In this document: one piece after another, positions 7,951 to 17,109 of the stretch
Position numbering within the stretch: the first letter of the stretch is position 1
Layout: every line of letters starts with the position of its first letter
Assembly (NCBI RefSeq): GCF_036625275.1
Contig: NZ_JAZKUD010000007.1
Span: forward strand, 35,696-99,695
Length of the DNA: 64,000 nt
Direction of reading: 5' to 3'
From: Accumulibacter sp036625275
Lineage (GTDB): Bacteria; Pseudomonadota; Gammaproteobacteria; Burkholderiales; Rhodocyclaceae
Notes under the pieces: generated by a model
What the model was told of the DNA's origin: nothing
The model's input: only the letters and a program-made list of their open reading frames with translations
The model's database searches: none
Position numbers and translations under genes: made by a program

Positions 7951-8817
7951 CTACTCCAGATTCTGGATCTGCTCCCGCATCTGTTCGATCAGCAGCTTGA
8001 ACTCGATCGCAGTCTGCGAAACTTCCGTAATGAGCGATTTGGAACCGAGCGTATTGGCCTCGCGATTGAGTTCCTGCATCAGGAAATCGAGTCGTTTGCC
8101 GCTCGTACCGCCGGTCTTGAGTACCCGCTCGACTTCATCGAGATGGGTCGACAAGCGCGCCAGTTCCTCGGCAACGTCGATGCGCGCAGCAAAAACCGCA
8201 ACTTCCTGACGGATTCGTTCATCGTCGACCCATTGCACGGCGTCCAGCAAGCGCTGCCTGAGCTTCTCGTTGAATGATGCCTGTGCCACCGGAATGCGTG
8301 GCCCGACTTCGTGCACCAGGGCACGCATGCGGCCAACCTTTTCAAGAATCACCACCGCGAGTTTTTCTCCCTCGCGTGCCCGACTCGCTGTGAAATCATC
8401 GAGGGCCTCGCCGGCCAACGTCAGACAGGCCGGGAGCGCGGTCTCGACATCGACACTTTCATCACCAAAAATCGCCGGCCAGTTGAGGATGTCGCTCACG
8501 CTCAGCGGAGCGGCCAAGGGCAGGATGCTGCGAATCTGGGTGTCGAACGACCTGAGGCGTTCAAGCAGATCGGCATTCAGGCAAAGCGGTTGCGCATTCC
8601 TTCTTTCCGGAACAAAGCTGACCCGGCATTCGAGTTTTCCGCGGTGGATGCGCGCACCGATCAGTTCTTTCAACGCCGGTTCGACGATGCGCAATTCGTC
8701 ACAAACCCGAAATTGGCAATCCAGGTAGCGTGAATTGACACTTTTCAATTCGATGTGCAATTCCCCGCCGCGGACGGTGCGCGTTCTGGCAGCATAGCCG
8801 GTCATGCTATAAATCAT
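7951..8817 (-). CDS. yicC: YicC-family endoribonuclease-type protein
   Basis: A 288-residue YicC/YloC family protein. The conserved N-terminus MIYSMTGYA begins at the ATG at 8817, giving the usual family length; an upstream ATG at 8853 would add 12 atypical residues. The family signature is present in IELKSVNSRYLDCQFR, and the C-terminal DUF1732 block GKRLDFLMQELNREANTLGSKS is intact, ending KLLIEQMREQIQNLE. YicC proteins are linked to RNA turnover. It is divergent from the protein kinase gene. Confidence 0.92.
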   Translation of the reverse strand: MIYSMTGYAARTRTVRGGELHIELKSVNSRYLDCQFRVCDELRIVEPALKELIGARIHRGKLECRVSFVPERRNAQPLCLNADLLERLRSFDTQIRSILPLAAPLSVSDILNWPAIFGDESVDVETALPACLTLAGEALDDFTASRAREGEKLAVVILEKVGRMRALVHEVGPRIPVAQASFNEKLRQRLLDAVQWVDDERIRQEVAVFAARIDVAEELARLSTHLDEVERVLKTGGTSGKRLDFLMQELNREANTLGSKSLITEVSQTAIEFKLLIEQMREQIQNLE

Positions 8818-8902
8818 TGAAATCCTGACACCTAAAAGATTTTGAATGAGCAACCGGCTTTACAGTTCACCGCAAAAAACCGGACAATGGGAAACCATGT
8901 GA

Positions 8903-9874
8903 ATGATAGCCCTGACACGGATGGTGCAACAAGCGAACCAACCCCTTCCCGCCGGTTTCCAGCTCGATGAATATTCCATCGAGCATCAGCTGTCGATGGG
9001 AGGCTTTTCGATCGTCTACGTGGCTACCGACGCACAGGGAAAGCGCGTCGCCATCAAGGAGTACCTGCCCAATACGCTGGCCTTGCGCAGTGAGGGGCAG
9101 ACCGCTCCGGTCATCAGTGAAGATCATCTGCCGGCTTTTCGCTACGGCATGAAATGCTTTTTCGAGGAAGGTCGGACACTGGCCGCGCTTTCCCACCCTA
9201 ACGTCATTCGCGTGCTGAATTTTTTTCGTGCCAACGATACGGTCTACATGGTGATGGAGTACGAAAGCGGCCATACCCTGCAGGAGCTGATCCAGAAGAA
9301 CCGCGCCGGAGTCACCGAGAACTTCATTCGCAATGTGTTCACCAAGATGCTCAACGGCCTGCGCGAGGTACATGCACACCGGCTGCTGCATCTCGACCTC
9401 AAACCGTCGAACATCTATATGCGCAACAGCCACATCCCGGTGCTGATCGACTTCGGCGCGGCCCGCCAGACGCTGGCTTCTGACACGCCAATGCTCAAGC
9501 CGATGTATACCCCCGGCTTTGCCTCTCCCGAACACTACTGCCAGCGAGACCTGCTCGGCCCGTGGAGCGACATTTACAGTGTTGGCGCCTCGATGTATGC
9601 CTGCATCTCCGGCAATACACCGCAACCGGCCAACGAGCGCCTTGAAAAGGATCGGATGATACCCGCCATGGTCCGCTGGGAAGGACAATACTCGGATCAA
9701 TTGCTCGAAACCATCGACTGGTGTCTGTGCCTGAACCATCGCTACCGGCCGCAAAGCGTCTTTGCGCTGCAGAAAGCGCTCACCGAGCCGGTCATCACTT
9801 CCACTGCACCTCCAAGCCCGCAGCAGAAGGACTCCTGGCTGTTGCAGGTAGTCGGCAAATTCAAGAAAACCTAG
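8903..9874 (+). CDS. Serine/threonine protein kinase
   Basis: A 323-residue Hanks-type kinase, probably cytosolic: I see no membrane segment or extracellular sensor domain. Visible motifs are the glycine loop (LSMGGFSIVY), the ATP-binding lysine in VAIKEYLP, the catalytic loop HLDLKPSNIYM, the DFG-type LIDFGAARQ, and the APE-like ASPEHY. An upstream stop limits the start to ATG 8903 or ATG 8921. It lies six bases before a PP2C phosphatase gene, so the two form a reversible Ser/Thr phosphorylation pair. The following rph-rdgB-hemW genes may be in the same transcript. Confidence 0.9.
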   Translation: MIALTRMVQQANQPLPAGFQLDEYSIEHQLSMGGFSIVYVATDAQGKRVAIKEYLPNTLALRSEGQTAPVISEDHLPAFRYGMKCFFEEGRTLAALSHPNVIRVLNFFRANDTVYMVMEYESGHTLQELIQKNRAGVTENFIRNVFTKMLNGLREVHAHRLLHLDLKPSNIYMRNSHIPVLIDFGAARQTLASDTPMLKPMYTPGFASPEHYCQRDLLGPWSDIYSVGASMYACISGNTPQPANERLEKDRMIPAMVRWEGQYSDQLLETIDWCLCLNHRYRPQSVFALQKALTEPVITSTAPPSPQQKDSWLLQVVGKFKKT

Positions 9875-9880
9875 GGGATT

Positions 9881-10810
9881 ATGAAATTCAGCATCTACCA
9901 GGAAAGCCGTACCGGCATGCGCGCCAATAACGAAGACCGGCTGGCTTACTGCTACTCACGGGAAGCCTTGCTGATGGTCGTCGCCGATGGCATGGGTGGT
10001 CACTATTATGGTGAAGTCGCAGCCCAGATCGCGGTGCAGACGCTGACCGAGGCATTCACGCACGAATTCAAGCCACGCATGCGTGACCCCTTCCTGTTTC
10101 TGCAGAATGGGATGATCAACGCCCACCGGGCCATTGTCGACTATACCGAAAGGCATCATCTGGTTGACTCGCCGCGTACTACCTGCGTCGCCTGTATCGT
10201 GCAGAACAACATCGCATACTGGGTGCACTCGGGCGATTCACGGCTATATCTGCTGCGTAACGGCAAGGTGTTGGCGCAGACCAGGGATCACTCGCGTGTT
10301 CGACAATTATTCGATCAGGGGGTGATCAGCGAAGAACAAATGGCCGTTCACCCCGACCGCCACAAAATCTACGGCTGTCTGGGTGGCCAGCAAAAGCCGG
10401 AAATCGAGTATTCCCGCAAGACCACCCTGGAAGCGGGAGATGTCCTGGCGCTGTGCACGGATGGCGTATGGGGTGTGCTCCCCGCCGGCACCCTGGCACT
10501 TTCCCTGAAGACCGCCGATCTGGCGTATGCCGTGCCGCTGCTGCTGAACGACGCGCAAGTCCGCGGCGGTTCGCACGCCGACAACCTGTCGATGATCGCC
10601 GTGCGCTGGGGAGACAGTTACAGCGATCAGAGCAGCGGCGGGAGCGGTACGAGTGGCCTGATCTCCACCAAGACCATGCCGAAAGACTCGATCACCAAGA
10701 TCATCGACGAATTCGGACGCCGCCAGACCAGCAAGACCGACCTCTCCGAGGAGGAGATTGAACTCGCCATCGAAGAGATCCGCTCGACCATCCAGAAGTA
10801 CACCAAATAA
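9881..10810 (+). CDS. PP2C-family Ser/Thr protein phosphatase
   Basis: A 309-residue PP2C-type phosphatase. Metal-binding motifs are NNEDRLAYC near the N-terminus, VVADGMGGHYYGEVAA, ALCTDGVWG, and a late GGSHADNLSMIAVRW, in the usual order. The last 60 residues form a Ser/Gly-rich linker and a charged helix not needed for catalysis. It follows the kinase with only a six-base gap and presumably reverses its phosphorylations. Confidence 0.92.
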   Translation: MKFSIYQESRTGMRANNEDRLAYCYSREALLMVVADGMGGHYYGEVAAQIAVQTLTEAFTHEFKPRMRDPFLFLQNGMINAHRAIVDYTERHHLVDSPRTTCVACIVQNNIAYWVHSGDSRLYLLRNGKVLAQTRDHSRVRQLFDQGVISEEQMAVHPDRHKIYGCLGGQQKPEIEYSRKTTLEAGDVLALCTDGVWGVLPAGTLALSLKTADLAYAVPLLLNDAQVRGGSHADNLSMIAVRWGDSYSDQSSGGSGTSGLISTKTMPKDSITKIIDEFGRRQTSKTDLSEEEIELAIEEIRSTIQKYTK

Positions 10811-10822
10811 GGAGGGACCCGC

Positions 10823-11539
10823 ATGCGCCTCGGCAAACGCCTGGCCTCACAGTTGCGCCAGGTACGGATCATGCGCCGCTTTACTCGCCACGCCGAAGGC
10901 TCGGTACTGATCGAAATCGGCGATACCCGCGTCCTGTGCACGGCCAGCGTCGAAGAGTCGGTACCGCCCTTTCTGCGCGGTCGCGGCCAGGGCTGGGTCA
11001 CCGCCGAATACGGCATGCTGCCGCGGTCGACGCACACACGCACGGGACGTGAGGCGGCGAAGGGCAAGCAAAGCGGTCGCACCCAGGAAATCCAGCGCCT
11101 GATCGGTCGCGCGCTGCGTGCGGTGACCGATTTGAAAAGGCTCGGCGAACGCCAGATCACGCTCGACTGCGACGTCCTGCAGGCCGACGGCGGCACGCGT
11201 TGCGCTGCGATCACCGGCGCCTGGCTGGCGCTCAACGACGCCTGTGAGCACTTGCTGAGCCAGGGCAAGATCAGCGAAAACCCGCTGCGTGATCAGGTCG
11301 CCGCGATTTCAGTCGGGATCTACCAGGGCACAGCCATTCTCGACCTCGACTACGCCGAGGACGCCCACTGCGACACCGACATGAACGTGGTGATGACCGG
11401 CCGGCAAGGCATCGTCGAGGTACAGGGGACCGCCGAAGGCGACCCCTTCACGCGCGTACAGATGAACGAGTTGCTGGACCTCGCTGCGGCCGGCATCGGT
11501 GAGCTGCTGGTGCAGCAGAAAGCGGCCCTACTCTCATGA
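10823..11539 (+). CDS. rph: Ribonuclease PH
   Basis: A 238-residue phosphorolytic 3'-5' exoribonuclease that trims tRNA 3' ends. Typical features are GDTRVLCTASVEESVPPFLRG at the N-terminus, the arginine-rich RTGREAAKGKQSGRTQEIQRLIGR block, and the phosphate-site region with IEVQGTAEGDPFTR (written here as VEVQGTAEGDPF). It has a strong GGAGG upstream and overlaps rdgB by four bases. Confidence 0.96.
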   Translation: MRLGKRLASQLRQVRIMRRFTRHAEGSVLIEIGDTRVLCTASVEESVPPFLRGRGQGWVTAEYGMLPRSTHTRTGREAAKGKQSGRTQEIQRLIGRALRAVTDLKRLGERQITLDCDVLQADGGTRCAAITGAWLALNDACEHLLSQGKISENPLRDQVAAISVGIYQGTAILDLDYAEDAHCDTDMNVVMTGRQGIVEVQGTAEGDPFTRVQMNELLDLAAAGIGELLVQQKAALLS

Positions 11540-12141
11540 AACTTGTCCTGGCTTCAAACAATACTAAGAAACTCAAGGAACTCGACGCGATTCTCGCACC
11601 GCTGGACTGGCAACTCATTCCCCAGGGCGAGTTGGGCGTTCCTGAGGCCGAAGAACCGCATGGCACCTTCGTCGAGAATGCCCTGGCCAAGGCGCGCCAC
11701 GCGTCACGCCTGACTGGCCTGCCGGCGCTGGCCGACGACTCGGGCCTCTGTGTCGACGCTTTTGGCGGCGCTCCAGGGGTGCAGTCCGCCCGCTACGCCG
11801 GCGAACCCAGGTCGGATTCCCGCAACAATCAGAAACTGCTCTCCGAACTCGGCAACCACACTCAGCGCACGGCTCACTTCGTTTCGTTGATCGTTTTTGT
11901 TCGTCACGCCGGCGATCCGCAACCGATCATTGCCGAAGGAGAATGGCACGGCGAAATTCTCCCGGCAGCACGCGGTGACGATGGCTTTGGCTACGATCCG
12001 CTGTTCTATATCCGCGAACTCGACCGGACCGCAGCGGAACTCGACGCCGCCGAAAAGAACCGCCGTTCGCACCGGGGCCAGGCGCTCGCCCGCCTCGTCG
12101 AACGCCTGCAAGCGCGCGCGCAACTTTCACCTCCACGCTGA
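11536..12141 (+). CDS. rdgB: XTP/dITP diphosphatase (HAM1/RdgB)
   Basis: A 201-residue inosine/xanthosine triphosphate pyrophosphatase that keeps non-canonical purines out of nucleic acids. The N-terminal LASNNTKKLKEL is the substrate phosphate site. ENALAKARHAS, ADDSGLCVDAFGGAPGVQSARYAG and GDDGFGYDPLF are characteristic. It is coupled to rph (ATGA) and to hemW (TGATG). Confidence 0.96.
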   Translation: MKLVLASNNTKKLKELDAILAPLDWQLIPQGELGVPEAEEPHGTFVENALAKARHASRLTGLPALADDSGLCVDAFGGAPGVQSARYAGEPRSDSRNNQKLLSELGNHTQRTAHFVSLIVFVRHAGDPQPIIAEGEWHGEILPAARGDDGFGYDPLFYIRELDRTAAELDAAEKNRRSHRGQALARLVERLQARAQLSPPR

Positions 12142-13394
12142 TGCCCGGCAGCCGAAGCCGCAGGGTCATTCCTTTGCTGCCGCAGGCGTGCCTGGCGGCA
12201 GCAAAGGACCCCACACCGCGATTTCGCAGCCCGCCGCCGCTCTCGCTTTACGTCCACATCCCGTGGTGCGTGCAGAAGTGCCCCTACTGCGATTTCAACT
12301 CGCATTCGCTGCAGGTGGCCAGCAGCACCGCGGCGCCGATGGCGATCCCCGAAAGTGACTACCTGGCGGCCCTGATCGCCGACCTTGAGTCGGCGCTGCC
12401 GCTGGTCTGGGGACGCCGTATCGACAGTCTCTTTTTGGGTGGCGGGACGCCCAGCCTGCTCTCGGGCGCGGGGCTCGATCAACTCCTGGCCGCACTGCGT
12501 AGCCGCCTGCCCTTCCTGCCGGGTGCCGAGATCACGCTCGAAGCCAATCCGGGCACCGTTGAAGCGGCCCGCTTTGCAGCCTTTCGCGACGCCGGGATCA
12601 ACCGCCTGTCGCTCGGCATTCAGAGCTTCAACCCACAGCATCTCAAGGCGCTCGGTCGCATCCACGACGATCACCAGGCGCGACGCGCGATCACGATCGC
12701 CGCCAGCCATTTCGACAATTTCAATCTCGACCTGATGTACGGTCTGCCCGGGCAGACGCTGAACGAGGCGCTGGCCGACCTCGACGCGGCGCTGGCGTTC
12801 TCACCACCGCACCTGTCCTGCTATCAACTGACCATCGAAGCGAATACCGCTTTCGCCGCCAGGCCACCGGCACTGCCCGCAGACGACCTGTGTGCCGACA
12901 TGCAGGACGCCATCGAGGCCAGGCTGGCAGCAGCCGGCTACCTGCATTACGAAACCTCGGCCTTCGCAAGACCTGGCCGACAGTGCCAGCACAACCTCAA
13001 CTACTGGCATTTTGGCGACTATCTGGGAATTGGTGCCGGCGCGCATGGCAAGCTGACGCTGCACGATCGCGTGCTGCGCCAGATGCGCTGGAAAGGACCG
13101 GCGCAGTATCTGGCCCAGGTGGCCGCCGGGATGCCGGTGCAGGAAGAGTTTGCCGTTGCTGCCGCGGATTTGCCGTTCGAGTTCATGCTTAACGCGCTGC
13201 GCCTGGTACAGGGCTTCGACGCACAGCTCTTCGAGTCACGGACTGCGCTGTCGCTGTTCAGCATCGAGGGCAAGCTGCGACAGGCCGAACAGGAAGGACT
13301 GATCGAACGCCGACAGCAGCGCATCGCCCCGAGCGAGCACGGCCGACGCTTTCTCAATCGCCTACTGGTGAATTTCCTGGCCGACGCGGGGTGA
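12141..13394 (+). CDS. hemW: HemW, coproporphyrinogen III oxidase-like heme chaperone
   Basis: A 417-residue radical-SAM protein. The cluster motif is in HIPWCVQKCPYCDFN (C-x3-C-x2-C), followed by GGGTPSLL and a HemW-type C-terminal HemN domain. HemW proteins deliver heme rather than oxidise coproporphyrinogen, and members carry the motif HNLNYW seen here. Its start overlaps the rdgB stop by one base. The 3' end overlaps the convergent ankyrin gene by 41 bp. Confidence 0.92.
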   Translation: MPGSRSRRVIPLLPQACLAAAKDPTPRFRSPPPLSLYVHIPWCVQKCPYCDFNSHSLQVASSTAAPMAIPESDYLAALIADLESALPLVWGRRIDSLFLGGGTPSLLSGAGLDQLLAALRSRLPFLPGAEITLEANPGTVEAARFAAFRDAGINRLSLGIQSFNPQHLKALGRIHDDHQARRAITIAASHFDNFNLDLMYGLPGQTLNEALADLDAALAFSPPHLSCYQLTIEANTAFAARPPALPADDLCADMQDAIEARLAAAGYLHYETSAFARPGRQCQHNLNYWHFGDYLGIGAGAHGKLTLHDRVLRQMRWKGPAQYLAQVAAGMPVQEEFAVAAADLPFEFMLNALRLVQGFDAQLFESRTALSLFSIEGKLRQAEQEGLIERRQQRIAPSEHGRRFLNRLLVNFLADAG

Positions 13395-14340
13395 CGACCA
13401 ACTGCGCGCGTTCGGCACCAGGCTGCGCGCGGCGAGCAGTGATCACCATCGAGCGCGGCACATAGGGGCGTGGCATCGGCCGCTGTGCCAGCGGGACCGA
13501 ACTGACCCGCAACTCATTGACCGCGGCGCGCAGTTTCTTGTGCAGCTCCTCGCTCGGCCGTCCCTCGGCTTCCGCAAGACGAATCTCCTTGAGAATCGCG
13601 TCGATTGTCGGCGTGACCGCAGCCGAGCGTGTCGCTTCGCCAAAGCTCTCCTTCGGCGCCTTGACGGCAATCGCGAAATCCTCTGGCGACGAAATCATTT
13701 TCGCCAGCCGCAGGTGATCGTAGCGCATGGCCATGGTCAGAGCAGAATCACCCCAGTCGCTCTGGAGTTTCGGATTGGCGCCCGCCTCGAGCAAACCGCG
13801 CGCCAGATTCTCGTGGCCTTCACGAGCCGCCATCATCAAGGGCGTAGCCCCGTTCGGGGCACGCGCATTGACATTGGCACCACGCGCCAGCAGATCGTTG
13901 ACCACCTTTTCATGGCCATTGAAGACTGCGTAGTGCAGAGCTCCCCACTGGTTACCGATACGTTCGAGCGGCGCACCGCGATCAAGCAACCATTTGACGG
14001 CCTCCTGATGCCCACCCCAGGCCGCCAGTTGCAGCGCTTGTTCGCCATGACGATTGGTCTGCCGCAGATCGGCACCGCGTTCGACGAACAGTGCCATCAT
14101 GTCGATCTGGCCATACCAGGCCGCGACCATCAGACCCGTCCCGATGTGCGCTGCCTGGTACTCCGGATTCAGTCCCTCGTCGAGCCAGCGCTTGACGGTG
14201 CGCAGATCGCCCCGTTCGACGGCATATTCAAAGGTGATGGGATCGGGTAGCGATGCCCAGGCTGACGCCGGCGCAGTCAGGGCCAGCAGGCAGCACAGGA
14301 GCAAGGTCCGGTGGCTGAATGGCTTGATCAAAAGCTTCAC
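13354..14340 (-). CDS. Exported ankyrin-repeat protein
   Basis: About 328 residues from the GTG at 14340, which places a signal peptide at the N-terminus (LLLCCLLALTAPASAWA). Five to six ankyrin repeats follow, recognisable as GTGLMVAAWYGQIDMMALFVERGAD, then GEQALQLAAWGGH, GALHYAVFNGHEKVVNDLLARGA and GATPLMMAAREGHENLARGLL in part. The C-terminal third is Arg/Pro-rich and probably disordered. An ATG 63 bases further upstream exists but would bury the signal peptide. A second exported ankyrin protein is at 43612-44268. Confidence 0.85.
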   Translation of the reverse strand: MKLLIKPFSHRTLLLCCLLALTAPASAWASLPDPITFEYAVERGDLRTVKRWLDEGLNPEYQAAHIGTGLMVAAWYGQIDMMALFVERGADLRQTNRHGEQALQLAAWGGHQEAVKWLLDRGAPLERIGNQWGALHYAVFNGHEKVVNDLLARGANVNARAPNGATPLMMAAREGHENLARGLLEAGANPKLQSDWGDSALTMAMRYDHLRLAKMISSPEDFAIAVKAPKESFGEATRSAAVTPTIDAILKEIRLAEAEGRPSEELHKKLRAAVNELRVSSVPLAQRPMPRPYVPRSMVITARRAQPGAERAQLVVTPRRPGNSPVGD

Positions 14341-14428
14341 ACGCGTTCTCCATTCCGATTCGACAGATACCTTTGCAAAACCCTGCGCCCGTGCCTGCCG
14401 CACGGTTTTGCTTCACAATGTCAGATCC

Positions 14429-14956
14429 ATGATGCTGCCTTGCCTGCCCTTTGCCATCGCTCTCTCGCTCGCCCTGCACGCCGGGGTGCTGTTTTGGGAT
14501 GCCCGCAAACTCAGCCTGCCACCGGCTCCGCCGCCGATCGAGGCATCCCTGCAGCCACCGGCGCCTTCCCCTGTGCGCAACAACGAGCCGCTGCTGAAAA
14601 ATACGCTCATCAATGACCCGGCCCTGGTCAAGGCGGTACCCCCTGCCTCACCGGCTGCTCGTGCGCTGCCGCCAACTGTCAGAGCGGTGGCGAGGCACCA
14701 GATCGAGGCCGCACAGCGCAAATTGTCGCAGCACCTCTACTACCCGCCCGCAGCCGTCGCCCGCGGCCTCGAAGGCGAAGTGCGCCTGCTGCTGACGATT
14801 ACCGACGACGGCAGCATCAGCGACGTCGTCATCGCCGCCAGCAGTGGCCATGCCCTCCTCGACCAGGCGGCGGTGAAAGCGGCTTACGCGATGGGGCGTA
14901 TTGGCTGGGCGAATTCACGCGAATTCATTCTGCCGGTCATCTTCCGCCTGGAGTGA
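14429..14956 (+). CDS. TonB-family energy transducer
   Basis: A 175-residue TonB-like protein. It has a short cytosolic start, one membrane anchor (FAIALSLALHAGVLFW), a Pro/Ala-rich periplasmic linker, and a C-terminal TonB domain with LYYPPAAVARGLEGEVRLLL and a DGSISDVVIAASSGH block. No exbB/exbD is nearby, so it probably borrows them from elsewhere. Its 3' end overlaps trmB on the opposite strand by 42 bp. Confidence 0.88.
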   Translation: MMLPCLPFAIALSLALHAGVLFWDARKLSLPPAPPPIEASLQPPAPSPVRNNEPLLKNTLINDPALVKAVPPASPAARALPPTVRAVARHQIEAAQRKLSQHLYYPPAAVARGLEGEVRLLLTITDDGSISDVVIAASSGHALLDQAAVKAAYAMGRIGWANSREFILPVIFRLE

Positions 14957-15682
14957 ATCCAGCCGACGGCGAAATACCAGGTCCCAGACGCCGTGCCCAA
15001 GCCGCCGGCCGCGCTGCTCGAACCTGGTCTGCGGGCGATGTTCCGGGCGCGGCGCATAACCGGATGCCGTATTCTCGAGCAGCGTTTCGGCCGAGAGCAC
15101 GGCCAACATTTGCTGCGCATAATCTTCCCAATCGGTCGCGCAATGAAGATAGCCGCCCGGCTGCAGGCGGCTGGCGAGCAGCGCTACAAACGGCGCTTGC
15201 AGCAGCCGCCGCTTGTGGTGGCGTACCTTCGGCCAGGGATCGGGAAAAAAGATGTGCGCCCCGGCGAGCGACCCCGGCACCAGCATGTCACGCAGCACGT
15301 CGACGGCATCGTGCTGAATGATGCGCTGATTGTGCAGGGATTTCTCGGCGACCAGTTTGCACAGACTGCCGACACCCGGCGTGTGGACTTCGATGCCGAG
15401 ATAGTCGTTTTCAGGATGCAGGGCAGCAATCGCGGCCGAAGTCTCGCCCATGCCGAAACCGATTTCAAGAATCCGAGGGGCCACGCGGCCAAACAGCGCA
15501 TCGAGATCGAGGCGTGCCGCCGCGTAAGGAACGCCGACCTTCGCCATCATCTCTTGATGATAGCGCTGCTGGGCATTCGACATCCGCCCCTGACGGCGGA
15601 CGAAGCTGCGAATATGCCCGGCCCGCACCACCGTATTGGCGTCAGTACCTGCGCCCGCATCTGGGTCCCTCTCTGCGCTCAT
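14915..15682 (-). CDS. trmB: tRNA (guanine-N7-)-methyltransferase TrmB
   Basis: A 255-residue SAM-dependent methyltransferase that makes m7G46 in tRNA. I start it at ATG 15682, keeping the conserved IRSFVRRQGRMSNAQQ segment that precedes the catalytic domain; starting at the internal Met of that motif would cut it. The SAM motif is ILEIGFGMGETS, and DPWPKVRHHKRRLLQ is the tRNA-binding signature. It follows thiG with a 65-bp gap. Confidence 0.93.
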   Translation of the reverse strand: MSAERDPDAGAGTDANTVVRAGHIRSFVRRQGRMSNAQQRYHQEMMAKVGVPYAAARLDLDALFGRVAPRILEIGFGMGETSAAIAALHPENDYLGIEVHTPGVGSLCKLVAEKSLHNQRIIQHDAVDVLRDMLVPGSLAGAHIFFPDPWPKVRHHKRRLLQAPFVALLASRLQPGGYLHCATDWEDYAQQMLAVLSAETLLENTASGYAPRPEHRPQTRFEQRGRRLGHGVWDLVFRRRLDSLQAEDDRQNEFA

Positions 15683-15747
15683 GCCCGCGCCCAAATCAAC
15701 GCCGGCTTCCAGACCCGCCTGCACGCAGTCCTGCACCGCCATCATGC

Positions 15748-16542
15748 CTAGGACCCGATCAGGCCGCTGGTCGGTGACGAAGGGTCTGCCGAATAGTACT
15801 TGCGCGGCATCCGCCCGGCGAGAAAGGCCTCGCGTCCGGCCTCGACGGCTTTTTTCATGGCGCTGGCCATCAGCAGCGAATCGCGGGCGTGCGCGATGGC
15901 GGTATTCATCAGTACCCCGTCGCAACCGAGTTCCATTGCAATCGCGGCATCCGAAGCGGTGCCGACGCCAGCATCGACGAGCACCGGCACCCTGGCGTTG
16001 TCGATGATCAGACGCAAGTTCCAGGGATTGACGATCCCCATCCCCGAGCCGATCAACGAAGCCAGCGGCATCACCGCCACGCAGCCGATCTCTTCGAGCA
16101 TTCTCGCCTGGATCGGATCGTCGGCGCAGTAGACCATCACCTCGAAGCCCTCCTTGACCAGCGTCTCGGCGGCCTTGAGCGTTTCCGGCATGTTTGGAAA
16201 CAGACTGGTCGGATCGCCGAGCACTTCCAGCTTGCACAATGCATGTCCTTCGAGCAGCTCGCGCGCCAGCCGCAGCGTGCGCACTGCGTCCGCTGCGGTG
16301 TAGCAGCCGGCGGTATTCGGCAGAATCGTGAATTGCGAAGGTGGCAGCACGTCGAGCAGGTTTGGCTCGCCGTCATTCTGGCCAATGTTGGTACGGCGAA
16401 TCGCGACAGTCACAATCTCGGCCCCGGAGGCGTCGATGGCGGCACGAGTTTCCGCGAAGTCCTTGTACTTGCCGGTACCGACGAGCAGGCGCGAGCGGTA
16501 GATCCTGCCGGCGACCGTCAGGCTGTGTGGGGAAGATGGCAT
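15748..16542 (-). CDS. thiG: Thiazole synthase ThiG
   Basis: A 264-residue TIM-barrel enzyme that makes the thiazole phosphate moiety of thiamin from DXP, the ThiS thiocarboxylate and dehydroglycine. The Schiff-base lysine lies in LCKLEVLGD, and phosphate-binding loops are GSGMGI and DAGVGTASDAA. The ATG at 16542 (MPSSPHS) gives the normal N-terminus; a TTG at 16578 overlapping the thiS stop is possible but adds 12 unusual residues. It sits directly after thiS. No TPP riboswitch is visible upstream. Confidence 0.95.
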   Translation of the reverse strand: MPSSPHSLTVAGRIYRSRLLVGTGKYKDFAETRAAIDASGAEIVTVAIRRTNIGQNDGEPNLLDVLPPSQFTILPNTAGCYTAADAVRTLRLARELLEGHALCKLEVLGDPTSLFPNMPETLKAAETLVKEGFEVMVYCADDPIQARMLEEIGCVAVMPLASLIGSGMGIVNPWNLRLIIDNARVPVLVDAGVGTASDAAIAMELGCDGVLMNTAIAHARDSLLMASAMKKAVEAGREAFLAGRMPRKYYSADPSSPTSGLIGS

Positions 16543-16574
16543 GTGTCTTTCGCTTGAGAGCAAGTCAATGAGTC

Positions 16575-16775
16575 TCAACCGCCACCGACGGCAACGACGA
16601 TCTCGATCCGGTCACCATCGGCCAGCATCGTTTCGCCATGCCGGCCGCGCGCAACGATTTCACCGTTGCGTTCGACGGCGATGCGTTTGCCGGCGTGGTT
16701 CAAGGTCAGCACGAGTTCGGCCACCGTCAGCGGCGAAGAAAATTGGCGGCTTTCGCCGTTGATCAGGATTTCCAT
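16575..16775 (-). CDS. thiS: Sulfur carrier protein ThiS
   Basis: A 66-residue ubiquitin-like protein ending in the required Gly-Gly (VVAVGGG), which is adenylated and thiocarboxylated to donate sulfur to ThiG. It starts MEILINGESRQF, typical of the family, and is first in a thiS-thiG pair. A TAGAAT at about 16790 on this strand could be its -10 element. Confidence 0.93.
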   Translation of the reverse strand: MEILINGESRQFSSPLTVAELVLTLNHAGKRIAVERNGEIVARGRHGETMLADGDRIEIVVAVGGG

Positions 16776-17109
16776 AGGGCGGAAATTCTAGCACGCAGAG
16801 GCCAGAAGAATTCCGGCGGATGTGCGACTGGGCGAACCAACCACCCCCGCGCAAGGCACACGGGGCACAACGGTGCACGGTCCATCCCCATGCTACACTC
16901 TCGCGCCATGATACCAAGGAGTGCGCCGAGCGCGTTTCAGGAAGGCTCTACTGCAATGGACATGTTTCGCGGAAACTTGCCGTGCGATATCGCGATGCCA
17001 AGTCACACTGGCGGACGCCACTGGGGTGCCAAGCTGTCCGGCAGAGGTACCGATCACCCGTCGAGACGGTTGCAGTGCCTGTGGATGAACCCCTGAAAAC
17101 CATCTTTGC
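16776..17109. other. Intergenic region between divergent thiS and channel-FUSC genes
   Basis: No conserved gene is recognised. A 62-codon frame (16911-17096, plus strand) runs through it but has no convincing ribosome site and odd composition. I searched by eye for a TPP riboswitch on the minus strand and saw no match to its conserved core. It presumably holds divergent promoters. Confidence 0.4.

Noticed and set aside
16776..17109. TPP riboswitch upstream of thiSG
   Set aside because: I did not find the CTGAGA...ACCTGATCTGGATAATGCC-type core on the minus strand.
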